IMG/VR virus record: IMGVR_UViG_3300032085_001020
Span: 1-32,717 of that record
Length of the DNA: 32,717 nt
Direction: 5' to 3' (one strand)
Origin: a virus
Shown here: piece after piece, positions 16,591 through 23,089 of the stretch
How the letters are laid out: each line of letters begins with the position of its first letter
How positions within the stretch are numbered: position 1 is the stretch's first letter
Program-made: the position numbers and the translations under genes
Notes under the pieces: generated by a model
Told to the model about the DNA's origin: nothing
What the model saw: only the letters and a program-made list of their open reading frames with translations
Databases searched by the model: none

Positions 16591-17408
16591 TATTTATCTC
16601 CGAATAATTCGTTAAACAAGTCTTTTGACTTATCAGATAATATTTCAGGTGTTTTATCTTCTGATATTGCTTTCTTAATATTACTTACTGACTCTTGTTC
16701 TTTCTGTTCACGTTCAACTTTTAACTCAGGTTTCAATACTTCATCATACTTAATACCTGAATCTTTACTAAACATATACTGTTCTTTTTCCCAACGAGTA
16801 GCTAACATATCTGCAGTGTGTAATAGATATGGTAAGTTAGTTTTTAAATTCTTTGCTTCACCATAACCCATATAATAACCTTTGTTAGCTTCTTCATACA
16901 TACCATCAGTAAGTCGTAAAGCAAGATATTCTATTTCACTCATCTTGATATCAAACTGACTTAATAACCAAACAGACCTATCCGTTACTGTCATATAATG
17001 TAACCTATCATCATAATCGTACATCTTACCTTGATTGATTCTATGCCATTCTGATTCATTTGGTTTATAATAATCATAATCTAAATTACCTACTTTACCT
17101 AAGTCGTGATGTAGAGTACAAAATATAACTGCTTCTTTATCATATTCTGATGTATGCATACCTAACTTTTCATATAGTTCAAATATCTCTAATGCAAATT
17201 TTGTAACATTTAATATGTGACATATATAACCACCTGGAAATGCATTGTGATAATACACAACACCACTTGCTGGTGCAAACATCATTCTGTCTTTAAAATA
17301 CTCATACATTTTTAAGATGTTATCTCTACGTTCACCATCAAAAGTATCTGTAATTAACTGAATTACCTCATCCCATTTACCTTGTAATTGTTCAGCATTC
17401 ATTTTCAT
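16590..17408 (-). CDS. HD-domain phosphohydrolase
   Basis: This is a 272-aa protein with the metal-binding pattern of the HD superfamily: His64 (YICHILN), His101-Asp102 (TLHHDLGKVG) and Asp200 (LLHTADMLATRWE). These enzymes use one or two metal ions to hydrolyse phosphate esters of nucleotides. Similar HD proteins are common in marine T4-like phages; the substrate is not known. The C-terminal 60 residues are charged and look disordered or helical (QKEQESVSNIKKAISED). An AGGAGAAC ribosome binding site precedes the ATG, and the gene follows the DpdA-like gene by 12 bp. It might act on nucleotides or on the guanine nucleotide pool touched by the modification genes; that is inference. Confidence 0.82.
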   Translation of the reverse strand: MKMNAEQLQGKWDEVIQLITDTFDGERRDNILKMYEYFKDRMMFAPASGVVYYHNAFPGGYICHILNVTKFALEIFELYEKLGMHTSEYDKEAVIFCTLHHDLGKVGNLDYDYYKPNESEWHRINQGKMYDYDDRLHYMTVTDRSVWLLSQFDIKMSEIEYLALRLTDGMYEEANKGYYMGYGEAKNLKTNLPYLLHTADMLATRWEKEQYMFSKDSGIKYDEVLKPELKVEREQKEQESVSNIKKAISEDKTPEILSDKSKDLFNELFGDK

Positions 17409-17420
17409 ATTGTTCTCCTA

Positions 17421-18602
17421 TTAGAAAAATTTATTTTCAATTGTTTCATTTTCACTTTTAACATTACTTAATCTTTTAAATAAAGGTTTGTACTTTTCAA
17501 ATACATCTCTTGGTTTATCACTTTTTACCATATCATCAATAGACTGTAATAACTCATACATATCATTCGACAATATTTGTTTCTTAATATAATCGTGACT
17601 ATAAACATAGTACTCAGCTTTCTCAATAGCTTCTTTAAATACCATAAAATTATGAAGTCGTATAGCCATAGTACATTGACCTTTCCATTCTACAGTATCA
17701 TCCCAAGTTAATGCTTCTCTTAAATATTCTCTATCAAACTCAGTAGTTACTGGTAGATGTTTGAATACTTGGTCTTTAAATGAATCATCATACTTAGGTA
17801 CATTTATTGAACGAAATGCTGGTTTCTTAAAATCATAACTATGATAATAAGAACCAAAAACAACAGCTCTATCTGGTGATGAACTATCAGTAGTAACAAT
17901 TATTTTTGAGTCAACTTCATTTAAAGATTTTTGTAATTGATTTAACATTAAGAAATCTTTAACTTTAGATATACCTAAAATATGAAAATATTTGTTTGTA
18001 TCTTTTAGATGTTCTCCACCTTGTAATAATGACATTACACCTGACATAAAAGCAAATACATTTCTACCACCACCACCGACAGCCCAACCTTGAAATGGAT
18101 AGTCTTTCATTTCATTATACCAGTTTATATATTCAAGGTCATTTGTACCCTGTACTACATTTAAAAAATCAGTATTACCAGATTGATTATCTGCAAAGTA
18201 TTTAAAATTGTCTTTACTAATCTTTAAACACTCTTCATACATACCTTCGTATTTTATCTTAGGTGGAATATCTAAGTTCATTGCTATATCTGAATTGTGT
18301 TCTAACCATTTAAAGATTCTTTCACGTATGGACATATCCCATTTGATAGCACCAGATGCAATTTGGTAACCACCTGAATCACCCATAACAAGATTTTTAT
18401 CTGTTAATCCTAAATCATTTTTATAGTCATCTTTTTTAAAATGATGTCCAGCTGTAATCAATATATCTGTATGTCTGTATTTTTCTGGAAACTCATCACT
18501 ATAAAATCTTATAGATAAATCATTTTTTAATTTAACATTCTTAGCTAATGAACTACCCATAGCACCTGCAGAGAATGATGGAAAGTATATAAATTTACTC
18601 AT
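17421..18602 (-). CDS. dpdA: DpdA-like 7-deazaguanine DNA transglycosylase
   Basis: This is a 393-aa TGT-like enzyme. Recognised motifs are DSGGYQ (Asp75, general acid/base), DIPP (111-114), VVQG (149-152), GWAVGGGG (172-179, base-binding loop), HILGIS (208-213) and TDSSSPDR (Asp239, nucleophile). The Cys-rich zinc site of bacterial tRNA-guanine transglycosylase (CxCxxC...H) is absent. In known phages, DpdA exchanges guanine in DNA for preQ0 or a derivative, shielding it from host nucleases. It is preceded by queD, queE, queC and folE in the same operon, which supports action on DNA rather than tRNA. The start overlaps the phosphoribosyltransferase stop by 4 bases (ATGA). Confidence 0.85.
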   Translation of the reverse strand: MSKFIYFPSFSAGAMGSSLAKNVKLKNDLSIRFYSDEFPEKYRHTDILITAGHHFKKDDYKNDLGLTDKNLVMGDSGGYQIASGAIKWDMSIRERIFKWLEHNSDIAMNLDIPPKIKYEGMYEECLKISKDNFKYFADNQSGNTDFLNVVQGTNDLEYINWYNEMKDYPFQGWAVGGGGRNVFAFMSGVMSLLQGGEHLKDTNKYFHILGISKVKDFLMLNQLQKSLNEVDSKIIVTTDSSSPDRAVVFGSYYHSYDFKKPAFRSINVPKYDDSFKDQVFKHLPVTTEFDREYLREALTWDDTVEWKGQCTMAIRLHNFMVFKEAIEKAEYYVYSHDYIKKQILSNDMYELLQSIDDMVKSDKPRDVFEKYKPLFKRLSNVKSENETIENKFF

Positions 18603-19009
18603 TTTAAATAGTCCTGTATTTCTTGTGAGTTTTCAGTTTCCCAAGGATAAACAATCCATTTATCACCCTTTTCAACAACTGAAAAATCTGGTTTAACAAT
18701 ACTTTGTTCGTGTTCGTGAATTGTTACGTAAAAACTTTTTTCTGATAGAGAATGTTTTTTATATTTTTTTAATGTTTCACCTGTATCAGCTATATCATCT
18801 ATAATCAGAGTATCTTGTGTAACTTTTTCAAAACTCTCGATATAAGGTATACCTGTTTTGTGACTTAACATTACAGCTAGTATCACACCACCTCTTGGTA
18901 TACCATAGATGTTATTAAATTCAACACCTGCGTGTCTAATAGTCTCGATATAGTGTGATATATCATCTACGTATCTTTCTATAGCTTTCCAACTTACAAA
19001 TTCTTTCAT
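18599..19009 (-). CDS. Phosphoribosyltransferase in the 7-deazaguanine operon
   Basis: This is a 136-aa type I phosphoribosyltransferase. The PRPP-binding loop is DTLIIDDIADTGETL (about residues 66-80), and an earlier IYGIPRGGVILAVML (34-48) resembles the purine/xanthine phosphoribosyltransferase core. Such enzymes join a free base to PRPP. Between folE and dpdA, a likely role is to recycle the guanine base released by the transglycosylase into GMP/GTP, which also feeds FolE. This is inference; a xanthine-guanine or other base substrate cannot be read from sequence. Starts and stops overlap neighbours by 4 bases on both sides. Confidence 0.78.
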   Translation of the reverse strand: MKEFVSWKAIERYVDDISHYIETIRHAGVEFNNIYGIPRGGVILAVMLSHKTGIPYIESFEKVTQDTLIIDDIADTGETLKKYKKHSLSEKSFYVTIHEHEQSIVKPDFSVVEKGDKWIVYPWETENSQEIQDYLK

Positions 19010-19635
19010 TTTAAATCCCTTATAAAGTTATAAAATTCTTCTTTTGCTCTTGCAGTTTTTTTAAATGCCCCACTCAACTTAGATGTCTTCATAGTAGCAT
19101 TGTGTTTGACACCACGAATAAATGCACACATATGGTTAGCCTCTACCATCACAGCAGTACCAATATTTTGTTCACATACTCCATCTATATGACTGTGAAT
19201 TTGCATTGTTAAGTTCTCTTGTACTTGAGGTCGTCTAGCATAAAACTCAACAATACGATTTAACTTACTTAGTCCTATCACTTTACCCTCAGGTGTAGGT
19301 AGATAAGCTACGTGAGCATGTCCTGTAAAAGGTAAATGATGATGTGAACAAAATGAATGTAGTTTTATGTTACCTTGAAAAACCATACCATCATACCCAT
19401 CAACATTATCAAATGCTGTAATCTTAGGAGGTTCATTATACACACCTGAAGCTAAGTCATTGACAAAAGCTTTAGTCACTCTCATCGGTGTGTCTGAAGA
19501 ATTAGGGTCACTTTCCCAATCAAATCCAAGAGCTGTCATATAACGACCGTAGTGTTTTGCAGCCTCGTTTATCATATTTAATTTTTCATCTACATTTAAT
19601 GGTCTATTACCATTTGCATGTTTTAATTTATTCAT
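19006..19635 (-). CDS. folE: GTP cyclohydrolase I
   Basis: This is a 209-aa FolE of normal length. The zinc ligands fall at Cys96, His99 (KLHSFCSHHHLPF) and Cys170 (NHMCAFIRGV). Other hallmarks are HVAYLPTPEGKVIGLSKLNR (108-127) and RRPQVQENLTMQI (134-146). It opens GTP to 7,8-dihydroneopterin triphosphate, the first step toward preQ0. It stands between queC (8-base overlap) and the phosphoribosyltransferase (ATGA overlap). A host may already have folE; having its own copy raises flux into the DNA-modification pathway. Confidence 0.94.
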   Translation of the reverse strand: MNKLKHANGNRPLNVDEKLNMINEAAKHYGRYMTALGFDWESDPNSSDTPMRVTKAFVNDLASGVYNEPPKITAFDNVDGYDGMVFQGNIKLHSFCSHHHLPFTGHAHVAYLPTPEGKVIGLSKLNRIVEFYARRPQVQENLTMQIHSHIDGVCEQNIGTAVMVEANHMCAFIRGVKHNATMKTSKLSGAFKKTARAKEEFYNFIRDLK

Positions 19636-20353
19636 ATTCTATTGTGTCCTTAACTTTTAGTTTTTTGAAAGCTAACATCCTATCATTACACGCTCCACAT
19701 TTACCACAAGACTTACCTGACTTAGATGGGTTATAGCAAGATAAACTATTTTTAAATATTGTTTCGTGATTTAAACCTAAGTTGTCACAACACTCAAGAG
19801 CATCTTTGACAATTAAATGTTTGTATCCATCTACATAAGGTAAGTAATAATTAATTTTATCTGATTCTACATTACCTTCTTTGAATGCACTTTCTAGTTT
19901 TTCAAAAAATATACGAGTAGAGTCTGGTGGTATAGTATGTTCACCGTCGTGTACACCTAATGCAATATCTACAGATACATTTTTTTCTTTTACTAATGAT
20001 ACTGCATAACCGTAAATCAAACTTGAAAATATAGCATTTCTATTTGGTACAAAATTTGATTTCATTTTAGTTTCATCAGTTTTACCTGTTGGAACATATA
20101 TACCGTCACTTGTCAATGATGAATTAAATTTACCCATAAAACTTGATAAGTTCATATAAGTGTGATGTATATTAAAGTTTTTTGATTTCAAATATTTTAA
20201 ATTAGCTTCTAACTTAGTTAACTCTAATTGATTTTTTTGACCATAATAAAAACTAACTACGTGAACTCTATCATAATCTTTGTTTAATAGATGTACTAAT
20301 AATGATGTAGAATCTAATCCACCACTAATACTTAGCACTGCCTCTTTATTCAT
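19628..20353 (-). CDS. queC: 7-cyano-7-deazaguanine (preQ0) synthase
   Basis: I place the start at 20353 (MNKEAVLSISGGLDSTS), giving 241 aa, because GGAG lies 6 bases before this ATG. A longer frame from 20383 adds 10 residues without a good site. SGGLDS (9-14) is the ATP-PPi loop, and VPNRNAIFSSL is a typical QueC motif. The C-terminal zinc site is present (CYNPSKSGKSCGKCGACNDR). QueC converts 7-carboxy-7-deazaguanine to preQ0 with ATP and ammonia. No glutamine amidotransferase domain is fused to it, so formation of the archaeosine-type product seen with gat-QueC is not supported. Confidence 0.93.
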   Translation of the reverse strand: MNKEAVLSISGGLDSTSLLVHLLNKDYDRVHVVSFYYGQKNQLELTKLEANLKYLKSKNFNIHHTYMNLSSFMGKFNSSLTSDGIYVPTGKTDETKMKSNFVPNRNAIFSSLIYGYAVSLVKEKNVSVDIALGVHDGEHTIPPDSTRIFFEKLESAFKEGNVESDKINYYLPYVDGYKHLIVKDALECCDNLGLNHETIFKNSLSCYNPSKSGKSCGKCGACNDRMLAFKKLKVKDTIEYE

Positions 20354-20567
20354 CTTTACTCCATTGTTTATAACCATATACATTCATACCTAATACAAAT
20401 ACACTTACTGCAATTTGTGGTATTGCATTTATTAAATAACTGTAAACTAAAAATACTATGTTACCTAAACCCCAAACAATAAAACACATTTTATATTTTT
20501 GTGCGTTGAGATAATAACCTAACATAATTAATACAGTACCTAACCAACCTATTGTTTCAACAATCAC
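20346..20567 (-). CDS. Small three-helix membrane protein inside the que operon
   Basis: This is a 73-aa protein with three hydrophobic segments (about 3-19, 27-45 and 47-67) and a charged C-terminus (WSKDE). It contains WGLGNIVFLVYSY and PQIAVSVFVLGMNVYGY, features that resemble short three-helix proteins of the PnuC/CBU_0592 or SemiSWEET kind. Its overlap with queE (one base) and queC (8 bases) shows it is made with the pathway. A transporter or sensor for a pathway base or precursor is possible. It is much shorter than the known QueT or YhhQ transporters, so it cannot be assigned to them. Confidence 0.7.
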   Translation of the reverse strand: MIVETIGWLGTVLIMLGYYLNAQKYKMCFIVWGLGNIVFLVYSYLINAIPQIAVSVFVLGMNVYGYKQWSKDE

Positions 20568-21322
20568 TAAACACCTCTTTCATCTCCATAAGCTAATATG
20601 TGTAATCTGTCTGTAAAGTTATAACCTTGTTGAGTACATATATCCATTAACCACTTACGTCTTTCATTCAACTGTTTACGTTCTAAACCTTCAGGCATCA
20701 ACCATACTTTATTATTTGGTATGAACAATTTTTGTTGTAACATCTTCACTTCTTCTAAATCTTTTTCACTTGATATGACTGGTTTTAATTGATAGTCTGG
20801 ATGAACATCAAGTAACATTGCCATAGCATCGTAATTACAACGCCACTTTTCGTGTTTCTTTTTATCACCCTCAGTAACTACTTTACCAGTGTAAGTCATT
20901 ACAGTACCAGGTCTTGGAGTACTATTCGATAACTTAGGTGATAATGAAATCATATCAGCTTCAGTATTTACATACTCACTACCCTCAGTTTCTATTGTTA
21001 TGTAACTGTCATAGAGTTTACCTATCTTACAAAGTTCTTGTAACATCTCAGCGTGTATTGTAGGACCTCCACCAGTAATCATAGTGTGTTTTATATGTGA
21101 GTGTTTTTGATAGAACTCATGCACATCATCATATGTAAATCTACCTTTTTCAGGTTTCCAAGAGCTATATGGTGTATCACAAAACGAATCAGCAAACTGA
21201 CAACGTAATCTACAACCACTTACACGAATCAAGATATGAGGTATTCCCATAAGTTTACCTTCACCTTGTAGGCAAGTATACATTTCATTTATAGGGAGTT
21301 TTTTATCTGACATATTCTGCAT
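20567..21322 (-). CDS. queE: 7-carboxy-7-deazaguanine synthase (radical SAM), unusual cysteine spacing
   Basis: This is a 251-aa QueE-like protein. The opening (PINEMYTCLQGEGKLMGIPH) and HILIRVSGCRLRC are standard for the family, but the radical-SAM cysteines are at 37, 41 and 48: CX3CX6C rather than the usual CX3CX2C, with a four-residue insertion (ADSF) before CDTPYSSW. A later MITGGGPTIHAEML is the usual GGEP-like segment, here GGGP. It converts 6-carboxytetrahydropterin to 7-carboxy-7-deazaguanine using SAM and an iron-sulfur cluster. It overlaps queD by 20 bases. An alternative start is the Met at 21313. The spacing change does not exclude activity. Confidence 0.85.
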   Translation of the reverse strand: MQNMSDKKLPINEMYTCLQGEGKLMGIPHILIRVSGCRLRCQFADSFCDTPYSSWKPEKGRFTYDDVHEFYQKHSHIKHTMITGGGPTIHAEMLQELCKIGKLYDSYITIETEGSEYVNTEADMISLSPKLSNSTPRPGTVMTYTGKVVTEGDKKKHEKWRCNYDAMAMLLDVHPDYQLKPVISSEKDLEEVKMLQQKLFIPNNKVWLMPEGLERKQLNERRKWLMDICTQQGYNFTDRLHILAYGDERGV

Positions 21323-21746
21323 GATTGTTTTCGTGTTCCCAAACCTCTACTCGTGTAATCTCAACACGATTATTTGTTTTCTCTTTTATCATTGGATTTA
21401 ATTTGTCATATAGATAACGACAGGACTCTTCAATACCAGGATAGTAACCATCATCAAGTACATTAAGATATATACCACCTTTACTTTCTAGTTCTTTTAA
21501 ATCAGATAGTAAAGGGTCATCAGCAGCAATCAAGACTCTATGGTCCCACTCTGATTCAATCCACTTCTTAACATCTTTTAAGTCACCGAAGTCCATAACC
21601 CACCCTCGTTCATCAAGTTCTGAAGCTTCAAATGTTAAACGAACATATCTACCGTAACCGTGAACATAAGAGCAATGACCTTTATCTCGCCATTGTCTGT
21701 GACCTGTTGTGATAGGTCCAAATCGTTTAGTTGATTTGAATTTCAT
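21303..21746 (-). CDS. queD: 6-carboxy-5,6,7,8-tetrahydropterin synthase-like protein with altered zinc site
   Basis: This is a 147-aa protein of the PTPS/QueD fold. Motifs seen are FGPITTGHRQW (His16), KGHCSYVHGYGRYVRL (Cys25 catalytic, His29), VMDFGDLK (50-57), EWDHRVL (66-72) and PGIEES. The usual motif CxxxHGH, which supplies two of three zinc ligands, here reads CSYVHGY, so the third ligand is Tyr31. It would turn dihydroneopterin triphosphate into 6-carboxytetrahydropterin. It heads the operon, directly after the promoter at 21784-21812. The neighbours make the assignment firm even though one ligand is changed. Confidence 0.85.
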   Translation of the reverse strand: MKFKSTKRFGPITTGHRQWRDKGHCSYVHGYGRYVRLTFEASELDERGWVMDFGDLKDVKKWIESEWDHRVLIAADDPLLSDLKELESKGGIYLNVLDDGYYPGIEESCRYLYDKLNPMIKEKTNNRVEITRVEVWEHENNHAEYVR

Positions 21747-21783
21747 TTATAACCTCATTTTTAATTGTATTTTTCAATGTCTT

Positions 21784-21812
21784 AATATACGACATTATTT
21801 GTCATTTGTCAA
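21784..21812 (-). promoter_or_regulatory. Sigma-70 type promoter of the 7-deazaguanine operon
   Basis: On the minus strand, TTGACA at 21807-21812 and TATATT at 21784-21789 are separated by 17 bp. It precedes the queD start by about 38 bases. Three other promoters of the same form occur at 25596, 26122 and 27353. The -35 overlaps no gene; the neighbouring 3D-domain gene ends at 21816. Confidence 0.8.
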
Positions 21813-21815
21813 GTA

Positions 21816-22337
21816 TTATTTTCCTATATTTTCTGAACTATTAAACGTTAAATTAGTTTTTACGATTGATGCCTTTTCAAACTTATATGGTTTTACATCA
21901 ATTGATTCAAGAATATCAATACGATTAACATATCGTTTATTCATTGTATCTCTAACTTGATAAACACCATCTTTACCATCTGTACCTTTTAATAGAATGA
22001 AGTCACCGTAGTCTAACCAACCACCCCAGCGTTTCAAAAGATTTCTACTCACCGCTATAAATTTATAATTGGACGCATCTTGTGTCCTAATTCGCGTTCC
22101 ATCTGCGAGAATGTTCGGTGTAGAATCTGTTTGACGTTCGACTGGTTGATACATAGTTACAGTCACGTGCATTCCTTCTGTTTCATACTCATTCAACTTC
22201 TCTGCTAGTCTTTTATTTTCATCTACCAGAGATTGTAGTTGAATATTCTTATCGCTTAAGAATTTTGTTGATATTATACCATTAGCATATGTAATCAATA
22301 CAATGGCTAATCCTAAAATATACTTATTCTTTTTCAT
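21816..22337 (-). CDS. 3D-domain (double-psi barrel) envelope protein with N-terminal anchor
   Basis: This is a 173-aa protein. Residues about 5-22 (KYILGLAIVLITYANGIIS) form a signal anchor, followed by a short coiled segment (residues 30-52). Residues 57-145 match the 3D domain found in MltA-like and other cell-wall proteins, with the expected aspartates at 79 (ADGTRI), 130 (VRDTMNKR) and 141 (RIDILE), and VSRNLLKRWGGWLDYGDFI. Such domains bind or cleave peptidoglycan. A periplasmic or envelope position is expected. It could help lysis or remodel the wall. A TATATTTATAG motif lies at 22354-22364, so late expression is plausible. Confidence 0.78.
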   Translation of the reverse strand: MKKNKYILGLAIVLITYANGIISTKFLSDKNIQLQSLVDENKRLAEKLNEYETEGMHVTVTMYQPVERQTDSTPNILADGTRIRTQDASNYKFIAVSRNLLKRWGGWLDYGDFILLKGTDGKDGVYQVRDTMNKRYVNRIDILESIDVKPYKFEKASIVKTNLTFNSSENIGK

Positions 22338-22353
22338 AGTTGTTTATCCTTTT

Positions 22354-22364
22354 CTATAAATATA
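22354..22364 (-). promoter_or_regulatory. Candidate late promoter motif TATATTTATAG
   Basis: The minus strand reads TATATTTATAG 17 bases before the ATG at 22337, with an AAGGAT ribosome binding site between them. It matches the 31830-31840 copy exactly. No -35 is seen. Confidence 0.4.
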
Positions 22365-22401
22365 CTACAGTTTTGTAAAACAATACTTTTTTATTTTATT
22401 G

Positions 22402-22808
22402 TGGAGCTGGCGGGAATCGAACCCGCGTCCAAATGTTTTCTCGATAAAGTCATTTACAGCTTAGTTAGGTTCCAAATACAGTAGTTACCTACAACCCACT
22501 ATGGTCAGTTTACAGATTGACGACTGAAGATATTTAAACTCTATCTCACGAGTTAGTGTCTAACTTTTTTTATGACCGAGTGTTAGACAACTCAGTAACT
22601 TACGCGTAAACGTGAGTTGGTTGAGAAGTACGAGCTGGTTCAACAAAAGTATCGAACATCATCTCAGAATTAGCTAGATGCCAATCCACTTTCAACCCGT
22701 GTAGCGATTCTTCGCCATTTGAGTTTGGTGAGTTTTTTGTAACGAGACCTACTCAATCTCTGCTGCACTTTATTTTCAAATAACATCTGTCGAAACCTTG
22801 TCAGCCCC
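22402..22808 (-). ncRNA. ssrA: tmRNA (transfer-messenger RNA)
   Basis: The 407-nt minus-strand RNA has both diagnostic ends: 5' GGGGCTGACAAGGTTTCGACAG and 3' GGACGCGGGTTCGAATCCCG ending CCAGCTCCA. The acceptor stem GGGGCTG/CAGCTCC has the G3-U70 alanine identity pair. CCA is not encoded. One pseudoknot is clear, with ACTGAGT/ACTCGGT and GTCTAAC/GTTAGAC interleaved just after the tag stop. The tag ends PARTSQPTHVYA before TAA at 22592-22594. The resume codon is uncertain: GCU gives 24 residues starting ANSEMMFD, while a GGC 12 bases after the likely first pseudoknot would give 38. It would rescue stalled ribosomes during infection. Confidence 0.93.
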
Positions 22809-22941
22809 AATCTTCTTCGCTTTGATATTCATCAAAATCATCTATTAGAACTCTGAGAGATTCTATACATTCGTCAACTAATTCCCAATCTTCTAATTCT
22901 TTTGCTTCATCTAATTTATGTAATATTTCTTCTAAATCCAT
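22801..22941 (-). CDS. 46-aa acidic microprotein overlapping the tmRNA 5' end
   Basis: This short frame (MDLEEILHKLDEAKELEDWE...) is strongly acidic and helical. An AAGGAT ribosome binding site lies 6 bases before the ATG. The stop TGA lies in the first eight bases of the tmRNA (GGGGCTGA), so the last codons are part of that RNA. The 53-aa gene upstream overlaps its start. Its function is unknown; a small acidic protein such as this could be an inhibitor or antagonist of a host nucleic-acid-binding protein, but nothing in the sequence proves it. Confidence 0.7.
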   Translation of the reverse strand: MDLEEILHKLDEAKELEDWELVDECIESLRVLIDDFDEYQSEEDWG

Positions 22942-23077
22942 AACTAAATCCTTTTCTAAAAATTTCTACTATAATACACAACATAAAATAAGTTGCGAGT
23001 AAAATAGAAGCTACAAAACATAGAAATGTTAAAAGTACAATTTCAAACGGTGTCATTAATAATTTAATGTAATTCAT
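22916..23077 (-). CDS. 53-aa membrane microprotein
   Basis: The frame from ATG at 23077 to TAA at 22916 encodes a short N-terminus (MNYIKLLMTPFE), a long hydrophobic stretch (residues about 11-39, containing VASILLATYFMLCIIVE) and a basic tail ending RRNIT. Its 3' end overlaps the next gene by 26 bases and contains that gene's ribosome binding site, which suggests coupling. The ribosome binding site before its own ATG is weak, so it is less certain. No family is recognised. Confidence 0.5.
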   Translation of the reverse strand: MNYIKLLMTPFEIVLLTFLCFVASILLATYFMLCIIVEIFRKGFSYGFRRNIT

Positions 23078-23089
23078 ATAGTTAACTAT

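Noticed and set aside
17421-18602. Assignment of the TGT-like enzyme as an ordinary tRNA-guanine transglycosylase
   Set aside because: The zinc cysteine motif of bacterial TGT is absent and the gene stands with preQ0 synthesis genes in a phage operon, so the DNA-directed DpdA type fits better.
22355-22362. TATAAATA on the plus strand as a T4-like late promoter
   Set aside because: Plus-strand transcription here would run antisense through the tmRNA. The sequence is part of the minus-strand TATATTTATAG motif.
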